A stretch of 64,000 nucleotides of DNA from Streptomyces sp. CB01881 (GCF_002953255.1 NZ_CP026498.1:1783291-1847290), one strand, 5' to 3'; positions 34,448 to 42,827 are shown, numbered from the stretch's first letter. The notes: generated by a model not told the origin, from the letters alone. A program made the numbers and translations.

Positions 34448-34637
34448 CCCGTTCCGCCACCGGGCGGCCCTCCTGCTCGGTCGGGTCGTACTCCACCCGC
34501 TGCCCCTCGTCGAGGGCCCGGTCTCCCTCGCCCACGATCGAGTCGAAGTAGACGTAGAGCGCGGGCCCCTCGTCGTCGGGGGTGATCGTGCCGTAGCCGT
34601 GGTGGGCGTTGTACGTGCTCACGGTGCCGGTGGCCAT
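34434..34637 (-). CDS. Divergent cold-shock-domain protein
   Basis: 67 residues, the normal length of a CspA-type protein. MATGTVSTYNAHHGYGTITP aligns with the GTVKWFNxxKGFGFI start of cold-shock proteins and LYVYFDSI with the VFVHYSAI strand. The nucleic-acid-binding aromatic and basic residues are partly replaced: KWF becomes STY, KGFGFI becomes HGYGTI and the FVHY His is lost. It may therefore bind RNA weakly or bind something else. GAGGAGCACCC precedes the ATG. Confidence 0.82.
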   Translation of the reverse strand: MATGTVSTYNAHHGYGTITPDDEGPALYVYFDSIVGEGDRALDEGQRVEYDPTEQEGRPVAERVRPL

Positions 34638-34737
34638 GGGTGCTCCTCGCTGGTGTCGGCCCCCTCCTCGTGGCACCCATGATCGGGGCTGGGGCCCGGC
34701 GGCGCGCGTCCTAGGATCAGGTGACCGGCCCGACGGA

Positions 34738-34806
34738 GGACGGTCCGACGGAGGACGGTCCGGCTGGGGACGGTCCGGCTGGGGACGGTCCGGCTGGGGA
34801 CGGTCC
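34738..34806 (+). repeat. Five iterated 15-bp units with GGAC-N-GTCC palindromes
   Basis: GGACGGTCC occurs at 34738, 34753, 34768, 34783 and 34798, exactly 15 bases apart, separated by GACGGA or GGCTGG spacers. Each is a palindrome around its middle base. The array follows a TAGGAT -10-like box (34712-34717) and precedes the ribosome-binding site of the WYL regulator gene. If translated from GTG 34721 it would encode GPTED/GPAGD repeats. Confidence 0.85.
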
Positions 34807-34828
34807 GGCTGCGGAGGGTGGTGGGCCT

Positions 34829-35866
34829 GTGCGGGCGGCGCGTGCCATCTCGCTGCTGTTGCTGCTCCAGGCGCGGCGGAGCTTGACCGGGGCCGAACTG
34901 GCCGCGGAGCTGGAGGTGTCCGAGCGCACCGTCCAGCGGGACGTCCTGGCGCTGGCGGAGGCCGGGGTGCCGGTCTACGCCGACCGCGGCCGGGCCGGCG
35001 GCTACCGGCTGCTCGACGGCTACCGCACCCGGCTGACCGGGCTGGACCGGGCCGAGGCCGAGGTGCTGCTCCTCGCCGGACTGCCCGGGCCGCTCGGCGA
35101 CATGGGCCTCGACGGCCCGGCCCTCGCCGCCCGGCTGAAGGTGCTGACCGAGGTCGGCGAGGCGCCCTCCGCCGGTGCCCGGCGGTTCCACCTGGACGCC
35201 CCCGGCTGGTTCCGTACGGCGCCCGTGCCGCCGCTGCTCGCCGAGGTCTCCCAGGCCGTCTGGGGCGAGCGGCTGCTGCGGGTCCGCTACCCGCGGCGCG
35301 ACACCGAGGTGGAACGGACGCTGCGGCCGTACGGGCTGGTGCTGAAGGCGGGCACCTGGTACCTGGTCGCCGGTCCGGGCCGGTCCGGGGTCCCGCTGGT
35401 GTACCGGGTGGACCGGCTGGTCGCCGCCGAGCCGCTGGACCAGCCGTTCGAGCGGGACGGGCAGTTCGACCTCGCCGCGTTCTGGGAGGCGAAGGCGGAG
35501 GAGTTCGCCCGCTCGCTGCTGCGGGAGAGCGTGCTGGTGCGGCTCAGCCCGCTCGGCGCCGAGCGGCTGCCGCTGCTGCTGGAGCCGGTAGCCGCCCGGC
35601 AGGCACTGGCGACCGCCGGGGAGCCGGACGGCGACGGGTGGGTCACCGTCCGGCTCGGGGTCGAGTCGGCGGACGTCGCCTACGACGAGCTGCTCAGGCT
35701 CGGGCCCGAGGCCGAACTGCTCGAACCCCCGGCGCTACGGCGGCGGTTGGCCGAGGCGGCGGCCCGCACCGCGGCGCTGTACGGCGCGGCGGACCGGAAC
35801 GGCGAGGACCGGCCGGGCGAGAACCGGCCGGGCGACGACCGGAACGGCGGGGACGTTCAGCGGTAG
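34829..35866 (+). CDS. YafY-type HTH and WYL-domain transcriptional regulator
   Basis: 345 residues. The N-terminal winged helix reads VRAARAISLLLLLQARRSLT then GAELAAELEVSERTVQRDVL. The middle WYL domain has RTLRPYGLVLKAGTWYLVAG and VYRVDRLVAAEPLDQPF, and a C-terminal WCX-like part follows. Such proteins sense a ligand or nucleic acid through WYL. I start at GTG 34829, with GGAGGG 10 bases upstream, because the domain begins there; the frame stays open to GTG 34721 through a 15-bp repeat array. The last 30 residues are a repetitive NGEDRPGENRPGDDR tail. The 3' end overlaps the convergent SDR gene by 10 bases. Confidence 0.88.
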   Translation: MRAARAISLLLLLQARRSLTGAELAAELEVSERTVQRDVLALAEAGVPVYADRGRAGGYRLLDGYRTRLTGLDRAEAEVLLLAGLPGPLGDMGLDGPALAARLKVLTEVGEAPSAGARRFHLDAPGWFRTAPVPPLLAEVSQAVWGERLLRVRYPRRDTEVERTLRPYGLVLKAGTWYLVAGPGRSGVPLVYRVDRLVAAEPLDQPFERDGQFDLAAFWEAKAEEFARSLLRESVLVRLSPLGAERLPLLLEPVAARQALATAGEPDGDGWVTVRLGVESADVAYDELLRLGPEAELLEPPALRRRLAEAAARTAALYGAADRNGEDRPGENRPGDDRNGGDVQR

Positions 35867-36771
35867 CCGGCCGGGTCCAGCGGGCCGTCCGCCCCCTCGG
35901 CGTCCACCAGGTAGCTCCAGGCGTCCGGGCGGCTGCCGTCCAGGTCGGTGAAGCCGTACTCCCCGGCCAGCGCGCCGCTGGAGAGCGAGGTGCCGTTCCA
36001 GCGCGCCACCTCAAGGTCCGCGGCCAGCGCGACCACCGCGCGGCCGACGTACGCGGGCGACTCCGAGATGCCGAAGTCCGGCTGCCGCCGCGTGGCGTCC
36101 CGCCAGGTCTCCTCGGTGACCTCGAAGTGCTCCAGCATCATCTCGGAACGCATCCAGCCGGGCGTCAGCGCGACCGCCGTCGCCCCGCGCGGGGCCAGCT
36201 CGTGCCCCAGGGCGAAGGCCATCCGCAGCACCGAGGACTTGGCGACGTCGTAGAAGAAGGAGTTCCGGTAGCGGGTCGCGTTGTACTCGGCGGTGCCGTC
36301 CGTCATCTCCACCACCAGCCCGCCCGGCCGGCGCAGCAGCAGCGGCAACAGGTGGTGGCTGGTGATCGCGTGCGTCTCCACGGCCAGGCGCAGCAGGCGC
36401 AGCCCGTTGTCGAGGTCGTGCTCCCAGACCGGGCTCTCCCACTCGAAGAGCTGTTCGCCGCCCCAGATGTCGTTCACCAGGATGTCCAGCCCGCCCTGCT
36501 CGGCCTCGATCCGCTTCGCCACGGCCGCCACCTCGGCGGGCACCAGGTGGTCCGCCCGCACGGCGATCCCCCGGCCGCCGGCCGCCGTCACCAGTGCGGC
36601 CGTCTCCTCCAGGGTCTCCGGCCGCCCGTACTCCGACCGGTGCCCGCCGGCGCTGCGCCCCGTCCCGTACACCGTCGCCCCCGCGGCTCCGAGCTGCACC
36701 GCGATCCCCCGTCCGGCCCCCCGCGTCGCCCCGGCGACCAGCGCGACCTTGCCCTTGAGCGGCTGTGCCAT
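35857..36771 (-). CDS. SDR family oxidoreductase
   Basis: 304 residues, NAD(P)-dependent short-chain dehydrogenase. The cofactor motif is GATRGAGRGIAVQLG, and the catalytic Tyr-Lys pair is in FFYDVAKSS. It also has VTAAGGRGIAVRADH, and NDIWGGEQ in place of the usual NNAG. The replacement of NNAG by NDIW and a long C-terminal half are features of a subgroup with unknown substrates. ATG 36771 gives the expected N-terminus MAQPLKGKVALVAG. Convergent with, and slightly overlapping, the WYL regulator gene. Confidence 0.9.
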   Translation of the reverse strand: MAQPLKGKVALVAGATRGAGRGIAVQLGAAGATVYGTGRSAGGHRSEYGRPETLEETAALVTAAGGRGIAVRADHLVPAEVAAVAKRIEAEQGGLDILVNDIWGGEQLFEWESPVWEHDLDNGLRLLRLAVETHAITSHHLLPLLLRRPGGLVVEMTDGTAEYNATRYRNSFFYDVAKSSVLRMAFALGHELAPRGATAVALTPGWMRSEMMLEHFEVTEETWRDATRRQPDFGISESPAYVGRAVVALAADLEVARWNGTSLSSGALAGEYGFTDLDGSRPDAWSYLVDAEGADGPLDPAGYR

Positions 36772-37019
36772 GTCCTGACCTTCCGTCGTGCTTCCTTCGG
36801 CACCACCGATGCTGCCGTGCAATCCCGACACCTGCTGTCGTGATTGCACCGGAAGAAGGGGGAGCGCGTCGGGTGGCGCGGCTCGCGGGTCGTCAGGGTG
36901 GCGGTTGGTGGGCGACCAACCGGGACGCGCGTTCACCCGGCGCTCGAAAATCGATTCGATCACGACCCGGCCGGTGTGACAGGATGCCCCGATCTGTTCG
37001 TCCCGTTGGGGGGCCCTTC

Positions 37020-37865
37020 TTGACTGTGCGTCGTACCACCGTGTTCGCCACCACCATCGCGGTCGCCTCCCTCGTCGGCCTGGTGGGCTGTGACGACGAC
37101 ACCGCTCCTGCGGCGCCCGCCGGTGCGACCGCCGCCACCGCATCTCCCGACGCTTCACCGACCGCGTCCGCCGCGGCCACGGCCGGGAGCACGGCCACCA
37201 CCCCCGCCTCGCCCCCGGCCACCACCGCGCCCGCCGCCCCGCCCGCGGCCACCGGGGCGGGTGGGGTGATCGACCCGGAGCAGGCGCTCGCCCTGGCCGG
37301 GAGGACGCCGTACGCGGCCACCCAGGAGTTCCGCTCCGAGGGCGGCCCGCTCACCGCGATTACCACGGCCCGGGTCAACCTCAACGGCCCGGTCCGCAGC
37401 GGACGCCTCACCCAGTCGATGAGCGCGGGCGGGGAGGACCTGCTCGGAGACGGCGGCGCCGGTCCCACCGTCGTCGTCACCGAGGACGGGACCACCTACA
37501 TCAGGAGTGGCGGCAGTTGGCGGACGTCCCCGCTGGGGGACCGGATCGCCGACTACCACGGCTACGCCAAGGCGCTTCTCGCTCTCGGCCCGGCCGCGCG
37601 CAAGGGGATGGAGGACTGCGCCGGCACCCCGTGCTTCCACCTCGCCGGCACCGTCGACCTGGAGCAGATGCGGACGTTGGAAGCCGAGCAGTACAAGATC
37701 CTCAAGGGCAAGAACGTGACGTCCTTCCAGCTCGACCAGTGGATCGACGCCCAGGGCCGTACCGTCCGCTACGACCGGCGCACCGACTTGAAGGGCGTCG
37801 CCATGCGAACCCATGGCACCTTCAAGGACTTCGGCCCGGTCGAGAAGATCGCCCCACCGGCCTAG
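37020..37865 (+). CDS. Secreted lipoprotein, LppX/LprG-like fold suspected
   Basis: 281 residues. A short signal sequence (VFATTIAVASLVGLVGC) ends in a lipobox LVGC, so it is exported and lipid-anchored. An Ala/Thr/Pro linker of about 65 residues follows, then a domain of about 180 residues. Its end, WIDAQGRTVRYDRRTDLKGV and FKDFGPVEKIAPP, is typical of actinomycete lipoproteins with a lipid-carrying half-barrel fold. One Cys pair (DCAGTPC) may form a disulfide. The start is TTG 37020, with GGGGGG 6 bases upstream; GTG 37026 is an alternative. Confidence 0.8.
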   Translation: MTVRRTTVFATTIAVASLVGLVGCDDDTAPAAPAGATAATASPDASPTASAAATAGSTATTPASPPATTAPAAPPAATGAGGVIDPEQALALAGRTPYAATQEFRSEGGPLTAITTARVNLNGPVRSGRLTQSMSAGGEDLLGDGGAGPTVVVTEDGTTYIRSGGSWRTSPLGDRIADYHGYAKALLALGPAARKGMEDCAGTPCFHLAGTVDLEQMRTLEAEQYKILKGKNVTSFQLDQWIDAQGRTVRYDRRTDLKGVAMRTHGTFKDFGPVEKIAPPA

Positions 37866-37943
37866 CGTCCGTCCGGCGGACCGTCCGGCGCCGAGGCAGC
37901 GGTCACTCACCACGGGCCACGGTCGCCGGGCAGGGCCGGGGCT

Positions 37944-39665
37944 TCAGGTCACGTTGAGCCGGGCCGCCAGGCGCAGCAGGCCCGGGGAGAGGCGGCTCAG
38001 GAAGCGGGCCGCCTTGGCCTCGGGGGTGACCGGGACGACGGGCTTGCCGGTGCGCACCGCGTGCAGGATGGCGGCGGCGACCTTCTCGGGCGGGAAGCCG
38101 CGGCGGGCGTAGAGCTTGGCGGCGCGGGCCTGCTTGGCGGCCTGCTGGGCGGCGCTGGTCGCGGAGAAGGTCGAGGTGCGGGTGATGTTGGTGTTGACGA
38201 TGCCGGGGCAGATGGTGGAGACGCCGATGCCGTGGCCGGCGAGTTCGGCGCGCAGGCAGTCGGAGAGCATGAAGACGGCGGCCTTGCTGGTCGCGTAGGC
38301 GGTGAGCGCCTTGGACGGCAGGTAGGCGGCGGCCGAGGCGAGGTTGACGATGTGGCCGCCGGCGCCGCGGTCGGCCATCAGGGTGCCGAAGGCGCGGCAG
38401 CCGTGGATGACGCCCCAGAGGTTGACGTCCAGGACGCGCTGCCACTCCTTCTCGGTGGTCTGCAGGAACGTCCCGGAGTGGCCGATGCCCGCGTTGTTGA
38501 CCACCACGTCGGGGACGCCGTGGGCGGCGGCGACCTCCTGCGCGAAGGCGTCGACGGCGGAGCCGTCGCTGACGTCGACCCGGTAGGCGTGGGCCTGCGG
38601 GCCGATCAGGGAGGCGAGTTCGGCGGTACGGCGGGCCGCGTCGAGGTCGAGGTCGCAGACGACGACGCGGGCGCCGTCCTCGGCGAAGGCCAGTGCGGTG
38701 GCGCGGCCGATGCCGCTGCCGCCGCCGGTGACGACGACCAGCCGGCCGAGGCCGGCCTCCTCGGTGCCCCGTCCGGCGTCGACGGAAGCGGTGAACTCAC
38801 GGACCATGCCGGCCACGGCGGATCCCTTCTCCAGCAGGGCGGACCAGTGGGTGGCGTGCAGCGAGCGGCGGGTCAGCCTGGGCACCCAGCGCTCCAGGCC
38901 CTCGGAGAGGAACCCGCCGACGTAGTGGTCCTTGGTCAGGGTGATCAGCTGCACCGGCACCTCGGTGGGCCGCTCGCGCGGGTTGCGCAGGGTGGGCCGC
39001 ATGTTGGCGCGGTACAGCTCGATGCCGCGCACCGCGTCCCGGCGCAGGGTGGGCTGCGGGTGGCCGGGGCGCGGGGTGACCTCCTCCAGGTCGCGCAGCA
39101 CCCGGCCCCAGGCGCGGGCCAGGCCGAGCCGCCATATGCCGGGGGCGAGGTAGGGCAGGTGGAAGGCGGTGATGTACCAGGAGTGGACGCCCTGGGAGAG
39201 CAGCTGCTTCAGGTGGCGCGGGGTGGGACGGCGGTAGCGGTCGCGCAGCCAGTGCCCCATGTGGTCGAGGCAGGGCCCGGACATGGTGGTGTACGACGCG
39301 AGCCGCTGCTCGGCGCCGGGCGAGGTGACGGCCTCCCAGGACTGCAGCGAGCCCCAGTCGTGGGCGACCACGTGCACCGGGCGGTCCGGGCTGACGGCGT
39401 CGGCGACCGCGAAGAGGTCGGCGGCGAGGTGCTCCAGCCGGTAGCCCTCGCGGGAGGCGGGCACGCCGGACTCGCCGGCGCCGCGCACGTCGTAGCGGAC
39501 GACGTGGTGGTCGCGGGCGAGGTCGGCGGCGACGTCGTCCCAGACCACGTGGGTGTCCGGGTAGCCGTGCACCAGGAGGACGGTGGGTGCGGCCGGGTCG
39601 CCGTCCTCGAAGACGGCGAGCGGGAGCCCGCCGGAGTGGACGGTCCGGCGGCGGGTGGTCGTCAT
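37944..39665 (-). CDS. Epoxide hydrolase-like/SDR fusion protein (EphD-type)
   Basis: 573 residues with two enzymes in one chain. Residues about 1-270 are an alpha/beta hydrolase of the epoxide hydrolase type: LLVHGYPDTHVVWDDV, the nucleophile Asp in VAHDWGS and the catalytic His in HATHWSALLEKG. Residues about 300-573 are a complete short-chain dehydrogenase: VTGGGSGIGRATALAFA, VVNNAGIGHSG and the Tyr-Lys pair in AYATSKAAV. Mycobacterial EphD has the same build. A natural sequence would be opening an epoxide to a diol or alcohol and oxidising it. The start overlaps the M24 gene stop as ATGA. Last gene of a four-gene operon. Confidence 0.9.
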   Translation of the reverse strand: MTTTRRRTVHSGGLPLAVFEDGDPAAPTVLLVHGYPDTHVVWDDVAADLARDHHVVRYDVRGAGESGVPASREGYRLEHLAADLFAVADAVSPDRPVHVVAHDWGSLQSWEAVTSPGAEQRLASYTTMSGPCLDHMGHWLRDRYRRPTPRHLKQLLSQGVHSWYITAFHLPYLAPGIWRLGLARAWGRVLRDLEEVTPRPGHPQPTLRRDAVRGIELYRANMRPTLRNPRERPTEVPVQLITLTKDHYVGGFLSEGLERWVPRLTRRSLHATHWSALLEKGSAVAGMVREFTASVDAGRGTEEAGLGRLVVVTGGGSGIGRATALAFAEDGARVVVCDLDLDAARRTAELASLIGPQAHAYRVDVSDGSAVDAFAQEVAAAHGVPDVVVNNAGIGHSGTFLQTTEKEWQRVLDVNLWGVIHGCRAFGTLMADRGAGGHIVNLASAAAYLPSKALTAYATSKAAVFMLSDCLRAELAGHGIGVSTICPGIVNTNITRTSTFSATSAAQQAAKQARAAKLYARRGFPPEKVAAAILHAVRTGKPVVPVTPEAKAARFLSRLSPGLLRLAARLNVT

Positions 39666-40609
39666 CGGGTCGCCTCCTGGGCGGTCTCGGGGTCGGCGGC
39701 CGCTGCCGCGGTCAAGGGATCCGCCGCGGTTCCGGCCGCTGCCGCCGCCGTCCAGCGGCGGACGTGCGGCAGGTCGTCGTCGAGCCAGTAGGCGTCGTCT
39801 TCGGTGACCACGAGCAGCTCCTCGAACTTGATGCCCACCTCGCGGAACCCGATGTGCGGTTCCACCGCCCACAGGCCCGGGGTCGGCGCGTGCCGGGACG
39901 CCCGTCCGTCCGCCCAGAGCGGCGAACGGCCGTGCAGGCGCTCGCTGATCAGCTCGCGGCCGAGCGTCTGGAGTGTACGCACACCGAAGCCGAAGAGGTT
40001 GACCCCGGCCGGGCCGCGGGCGGTCGTCCGGGTCACCTGGTGACCGATCACCCGGCCCGGGTAGACCTGGTGGCGGTTGTCGTAGCCGTGCGCGGCGATC
40101 TGCGCGTCCACCGCCGCGTACACCTCGTCGAGCGGCCTGCGGGCGCGGACCTCGGCGAGGATCAGTTCGCGGTACACCCGGAGGTCGGCGGCGAGCCGGT
40201 CCCAGACCCGGTTCTCGCCGACCTTGCCGCCGTAGCCGATGTCGGCGGTGTAGCCGTCCACGACCGGGGCGCAGTCCAGCACGTACGGCATGCCCTCCTC
40301 CAGCCGGCGGCCGCCGGCGAAGAACTGGAGCGGGGTGTGGAAGTGCCGGAACGCCGTCCGGTCGCCGAACCAGGCGAACGGGACGTGGAAGAAGTCCTGC
40401 ACGCCGGCGGCGACCAGGCAGCGGCGCAGCTTGGCGGTGGCCTGGCGCTCGGTGACGCCCGGTTCGATCCAGGCGGCGACCTGCTCGGCGCAGTGGTAGG
40501 CGAGCTGCTGGGTCTCCCGGAACCGGGCGAGGTCGTGGTCGGTGTACGGGAAGGCGGGCCGGGCCGTGGCCGTGGCCGACCTCCCCGCCGTCGCGGGCTT
40601 CGTGGTCAT
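39662..40609 (-). CDS. M24 family metallopeptidase-like protein
   Basis: 315 residues of the creatinase/aminopeptidase P fold. The five expected metal ligands are visible: the two Asp in LDCAPVVDGYTADIG, His in RVIGHQV, Glu in AVEPHIG and Glu in KFEELLVV. An N-terminal creatinase domain is absent, so it is a stand-alone catalytic domain. The residues around the usual substrate-binding His (FFHVPFAWFGDRTAFRHFH) are unusual, so it may act on something other than an Xaa-Pro peptide. GGAGCCCCCG precedes the ATG at 40609. Coupled by ATGA to the EphD-type gene. Confidence 0.85.
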   Translation of the reverse strand: MTTKPATAGRSATATARPAFPYTDHDLARFRETQQLAYHCAEQVAAWIEPGVTERQATAKLRRCLVAAGVQDFFHVPFAWFGDRTAFRHFHTPLQFFAGGRRLEEGMPYVLDCAPVVDGYTADIGYGGKVGENRVWDRLAADLRVYRELILAEVRARRPLDEVYAAVDAQIAAHGYDNRHQVYPGRVIGHQVTRTTARGPAGVNLFGFGVRTLQTLGRELISERLHGRSPLWADGRASRHAPTPGLWAVEPHIGFREVGIKFEELLVVTEDDAYWLDDDLPHVRRWTAAAAAGTAADPLTAAAAADPETAQEATR

Positions 40610-40619
40610 CGGGGGCTCC

Positions 40620-41708
40620 TTAGACGTCGAGCACGAGGGTCTCGCCCTCGGCGGCCCGGGAGACGCAGGGCAGCAGGGCGCCGGCGGCGCGCTGCTCGGG
40701 GGTGAGGCGGCGGTCGCGGTGGTCGGGGGTGCCGGCCAGCAGCCGGACCTCGCAGGTGCCGCAGAACCCCTGGTGGCAGGAGTACGGGAGGTCGGGGCGG
40801 GCCTCGCGGAGCACGTCCAGGGCGGGACGGTCGGCGGGCACGTCGAGCGCCGGGCCGTCCGCGCCGAGGCGGACGGTGAACGGCTCGCCGCCGGTGACCG
40901 GGGCGGCGCCGAACCGCTCGAAGTGCAGGGCGGTGGCGGGCGACCCGTCCAGCGCCCGCTGGACGGCGGCCAGCATCGGTGCCGGGCCGCAGCAGTAGAC
41001 GGCGGCGCCGCGCGGGGCGTGCGCGAGCAGCTCGGCGCCGGTCGGCACGCCGCCGTGCTCGTCGTCGGTGCGCAGGTGGACCCGGCGGGGGTCGAGGGCG
41101 CGCAGCTCGTCCGCGTACGGGAGGGTGCCGGCGCTGCGGCCGACGTGGACGAGCCGCCAGTCCAGGCCGTGGCGCTGCGCCTCGCGGGCCATCGGGAGCA
41201 GCGGGGTGACGCCGATGCCGCCGGCCAGCAGCAGGACGGCCGGCTCGGCGCAGAAGGCGAAGCCGTTGCGCGGGCGGCGGGCGGTGAGGCGGGTGCCGGG
41301 GTGCAGCGTGTCGTGGATCTCGACCGAGCCTCCGCCGCCCTCCGGCAGCCGGCGTACGGCGATCCGGTAGGCGGTGTGGTCGGCGGGGTCGCCGCAGAGC
41401 GAGTAGTGGCGTTCGCGGCCGGACGGGAGCGCGAGGCGCAGGTGCGCACCGGGCTGCCAGGCCGGGAGCGGGCCGCCGGAGGGGTCGGACAGTGTCAACT
41501 CGACGACGCCGGCGGCGACCTGGCGGCGGGCGGTGACCACCAGTTGCAGCGGCGGGGTGGGGCGGCCGGGCGGGCGGCGGGGGCTGCGGCGCAGCAGCGG
41601 GGCGCCGAGGGCGGGGCTGTAGCGGTCGCCGAAGGCGGTGAGGCGCTGCATGAACCGGTCGGCGCGGGGGCGGCCGTAGAGGTCGGGGGGCGGGTTGTGC
41701 AGGTCCAT
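40620..41708 (-). CDS. Ferredoxin reductase of the PDR/VanB class (flavin, NAD and 2Fe-2S domains)
   Basis: 362 residues. Order of domains: a 50-residue leader, a flavin-binding barrel with RHYSLCGDP, a NAD-binding domain with LLAGGIGVTPLLPMA and AAVYCCGPAPMLAAV, then a C-terminal plant-type 2Fe-2S domain with CHQGFCGTCEVRLLAG and a final Cys. This is the layout of reductases that feed Rieske or diiron oxygenases. Its neighbour upstream has a diiron motif, and I infer that it delivers electrons to that protein. Only 10 bases separate it from the M24 gene. Confidence 0.92.
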   Translation of the reverse strand: MDLHNPPPDLYGRPRADRFMQRLTAFGDRYSPALGAPLLRRSPRRPPGRPTPPLQLVVTARRQVAAGVVELTLSDPSGGPLPAWQPGAHLRLALPSGRERHYSLCGDPADHTAYRIAVRRLPEGGGGSVEIHDTLHPGTRLTARRPRNGFAFCAEPAVLLLAGGIGVTPLLPMAREAQRHGLDWRLVHVGRSAGTLPYADELRALDPRRVHLRTDDEHGGVPTGAELLAHAPRGAAVYCCGPAPMLAAVQRALDGSPATALHFERFGAAPVTGGEPFTVRLGADGPALDVPADRPALDVLREARPDLPYSCHQGFCGTCEVRLLAGTPDHRDRRLTPEQRAAGALLPCVSRAAEGETLVLDV

Positions 41709-41767
41709 CCGGCGGGGTCCTTGGGGTCCTGGGGCGACGGGCGGGGGCGGGGGCGGGCTGCGGTCCG

Positions 41768-42682
41768 TCAGCGGCCGGCGGCGGCGCGGGCGGCCGGGGA
41801 GGTGGCGAGGTAGCCGAGGGCCTGGCTGGAGGAGCCCTCCTGGGTGGGGTGGTAGCCGGGCCGCAGGTAGCGCAGGCCGGAGCGGACCGACCTGAGCGGG
41901 TCGGGCAGCAGGCCGCGCCGGGCGATCCGGCCGGCCTCCCGCCAGCTGGGCCGCAGCCGGCCGTCCAGGGTCGGGTCGGCGGCCAGCAGGAAGCGGGCGC
42001 CACGCACCCAGAGGTGGACCAGCAGCGGGCCGGAGACCGCCATGCCGCGGACCCGCCGCAGGTAGCCCGGGTCGAGGTGGACCATCAGGTCGAAGGCGAC
42101 GCTGCGGTGCTCGACCTCCTCCGCGCCGTGCCAGCGCAGCAGGTCCAGCATGGTCGGGTCGGCCTTGGCCCGGTCCAGGCCCGGGGAGTTGAGCGCCCAG
42201 TTGCCGAGGAAGGCGGTGAAGTGCTCGATCGCTGCGACGAAGGCGACCCGCTCGATGATGTTCTCGCGCCGCCGGGCCGGTGACAGCCCGGGCTTGTCGC
42301 CGAGCACGCGGCGGAACAGCCAGGAGACCTGGCGGACGTACGGGCGCGGGTCGAGGCCCTGGCCGAGCAGGTGGTCCAGCACCTCCTGGTGCGCCTCGGC
42401 GTGGATCGCCTCCTGCCCGATGAAGCCGAGCACCTCCTCGCGCAGCTGCTCGTCGCGGATCAGCGGCAGTGCCTCCTTGAACACCTTGACGAACCAGCGT
42501 TCGCCCTCGGGGAGCAGCAGGTGGAGGACGTTGACGATGTGGGTGGCCATCGGCTCGTCCGGGATCCAGTGCAGCGGCAGCCCGGCCCAGTCGAAGCGGA
42601 CGTCGCGGGGCTCCAGGACGAGGGCGTCGTGCACGCGCGCGGCGGGGGCGGCGACGGCGGGGACGGGGGTGGTGCTGGACAT
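41768..42682 (-). CDS. PF10118-type 'metal-dependent hydrolase' with ferritin-like diiron motif
   Basis: 304 residues. Automatic annotation calls the family a predicted metal-dependent hydrolase. The sequence shows E61, the pair E91-H94 in GQEAIHAEAH, E153 in AIEHF and the pair E189-H192 in EEVEH. That spacing, E then ExxH then E then ExxH, each on a predicted helix, is the signature of four-helix-bundle diiron proteins such as AurF, acyl-ACP desaturases and ribonucleotide reductase R2. With a 2Fe-2S reductase as the next gene, an oxygen-activating role is more likely than hydrolysis. First gene of the operon, behind a good promoter at 42726-42754. Confidence 0.85.
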   Translation of the reverse strand: MSSTTPVPAVAAPAARVHDALVLEPRDVRFDWAGLPLHWIPDEPMATHIVNVLHLLLPEGERWFVKVFKEALPLIRDEQLREEVLGFIGQEAIHAEAHQEVLDHLLGQGLDPRPYVRQVSWLFRRVLGDKPGLSPARRRENIIERVAFVAAIEHFTAFLGNWALNSPGLDRAKADPTMLDLLRWHGAEEVEHRSVAFDLMVHLDPGYLRRVRGMAVSGPLLVHLWVRGARFLLAADPTLDGRLRPSWREAGRIARRGLLPDPLRSVRSGLRYLRPGYHPTQEGSSSQALGYLATSPAARAAAGR

Positions 42683-42725
42683 GGGAGGGCCCTCCTGACC
42701 TGCGGTGGCGGCTCGGCTCAGGGGA

Positions 42726-42754
42726 AACGTACTCGCGGGTAGCGGTGGCGACAA
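42726..42754 (-). promoter_or_regulatory. Promoter of the diiron/reductase operon
   Basis: Minus-strand TTGTCG (42749-42754), a 17-base spacer and TACGTT (42726-42731). Predicted start about 37 bases before the ATG. Upstream, CTTAT/ATAAG arms (42769-42773, 42788-42792) flank a TCGA-CA-TCGA palindrome, a possible regulator site. Confidence 0.65.
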
Positions 42755-42827
42755 GGGTTTCGGCACCCCTTATCGACATCGAGTCTAATAAGTGATGTGC
42801 ACCGGGCGGCACCCCGGGAAACGCGCG

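Noticed and set aside
34721-34828. GTG 34721 as the WYL regulator start
   Set aside because: It would add a repetitive low-complexity tail before the conserved winged helix, while GTG 34829 has a GGAGGG site at good spacing. Kept as an alternative in the findings.
41768-42682. Accepting the family label 'hydrolase' for the first operon gene
   Set aside because: No hydrolase motif is seen, while the residues form a diiron pattern; the label is mentioned but not adopted as function.
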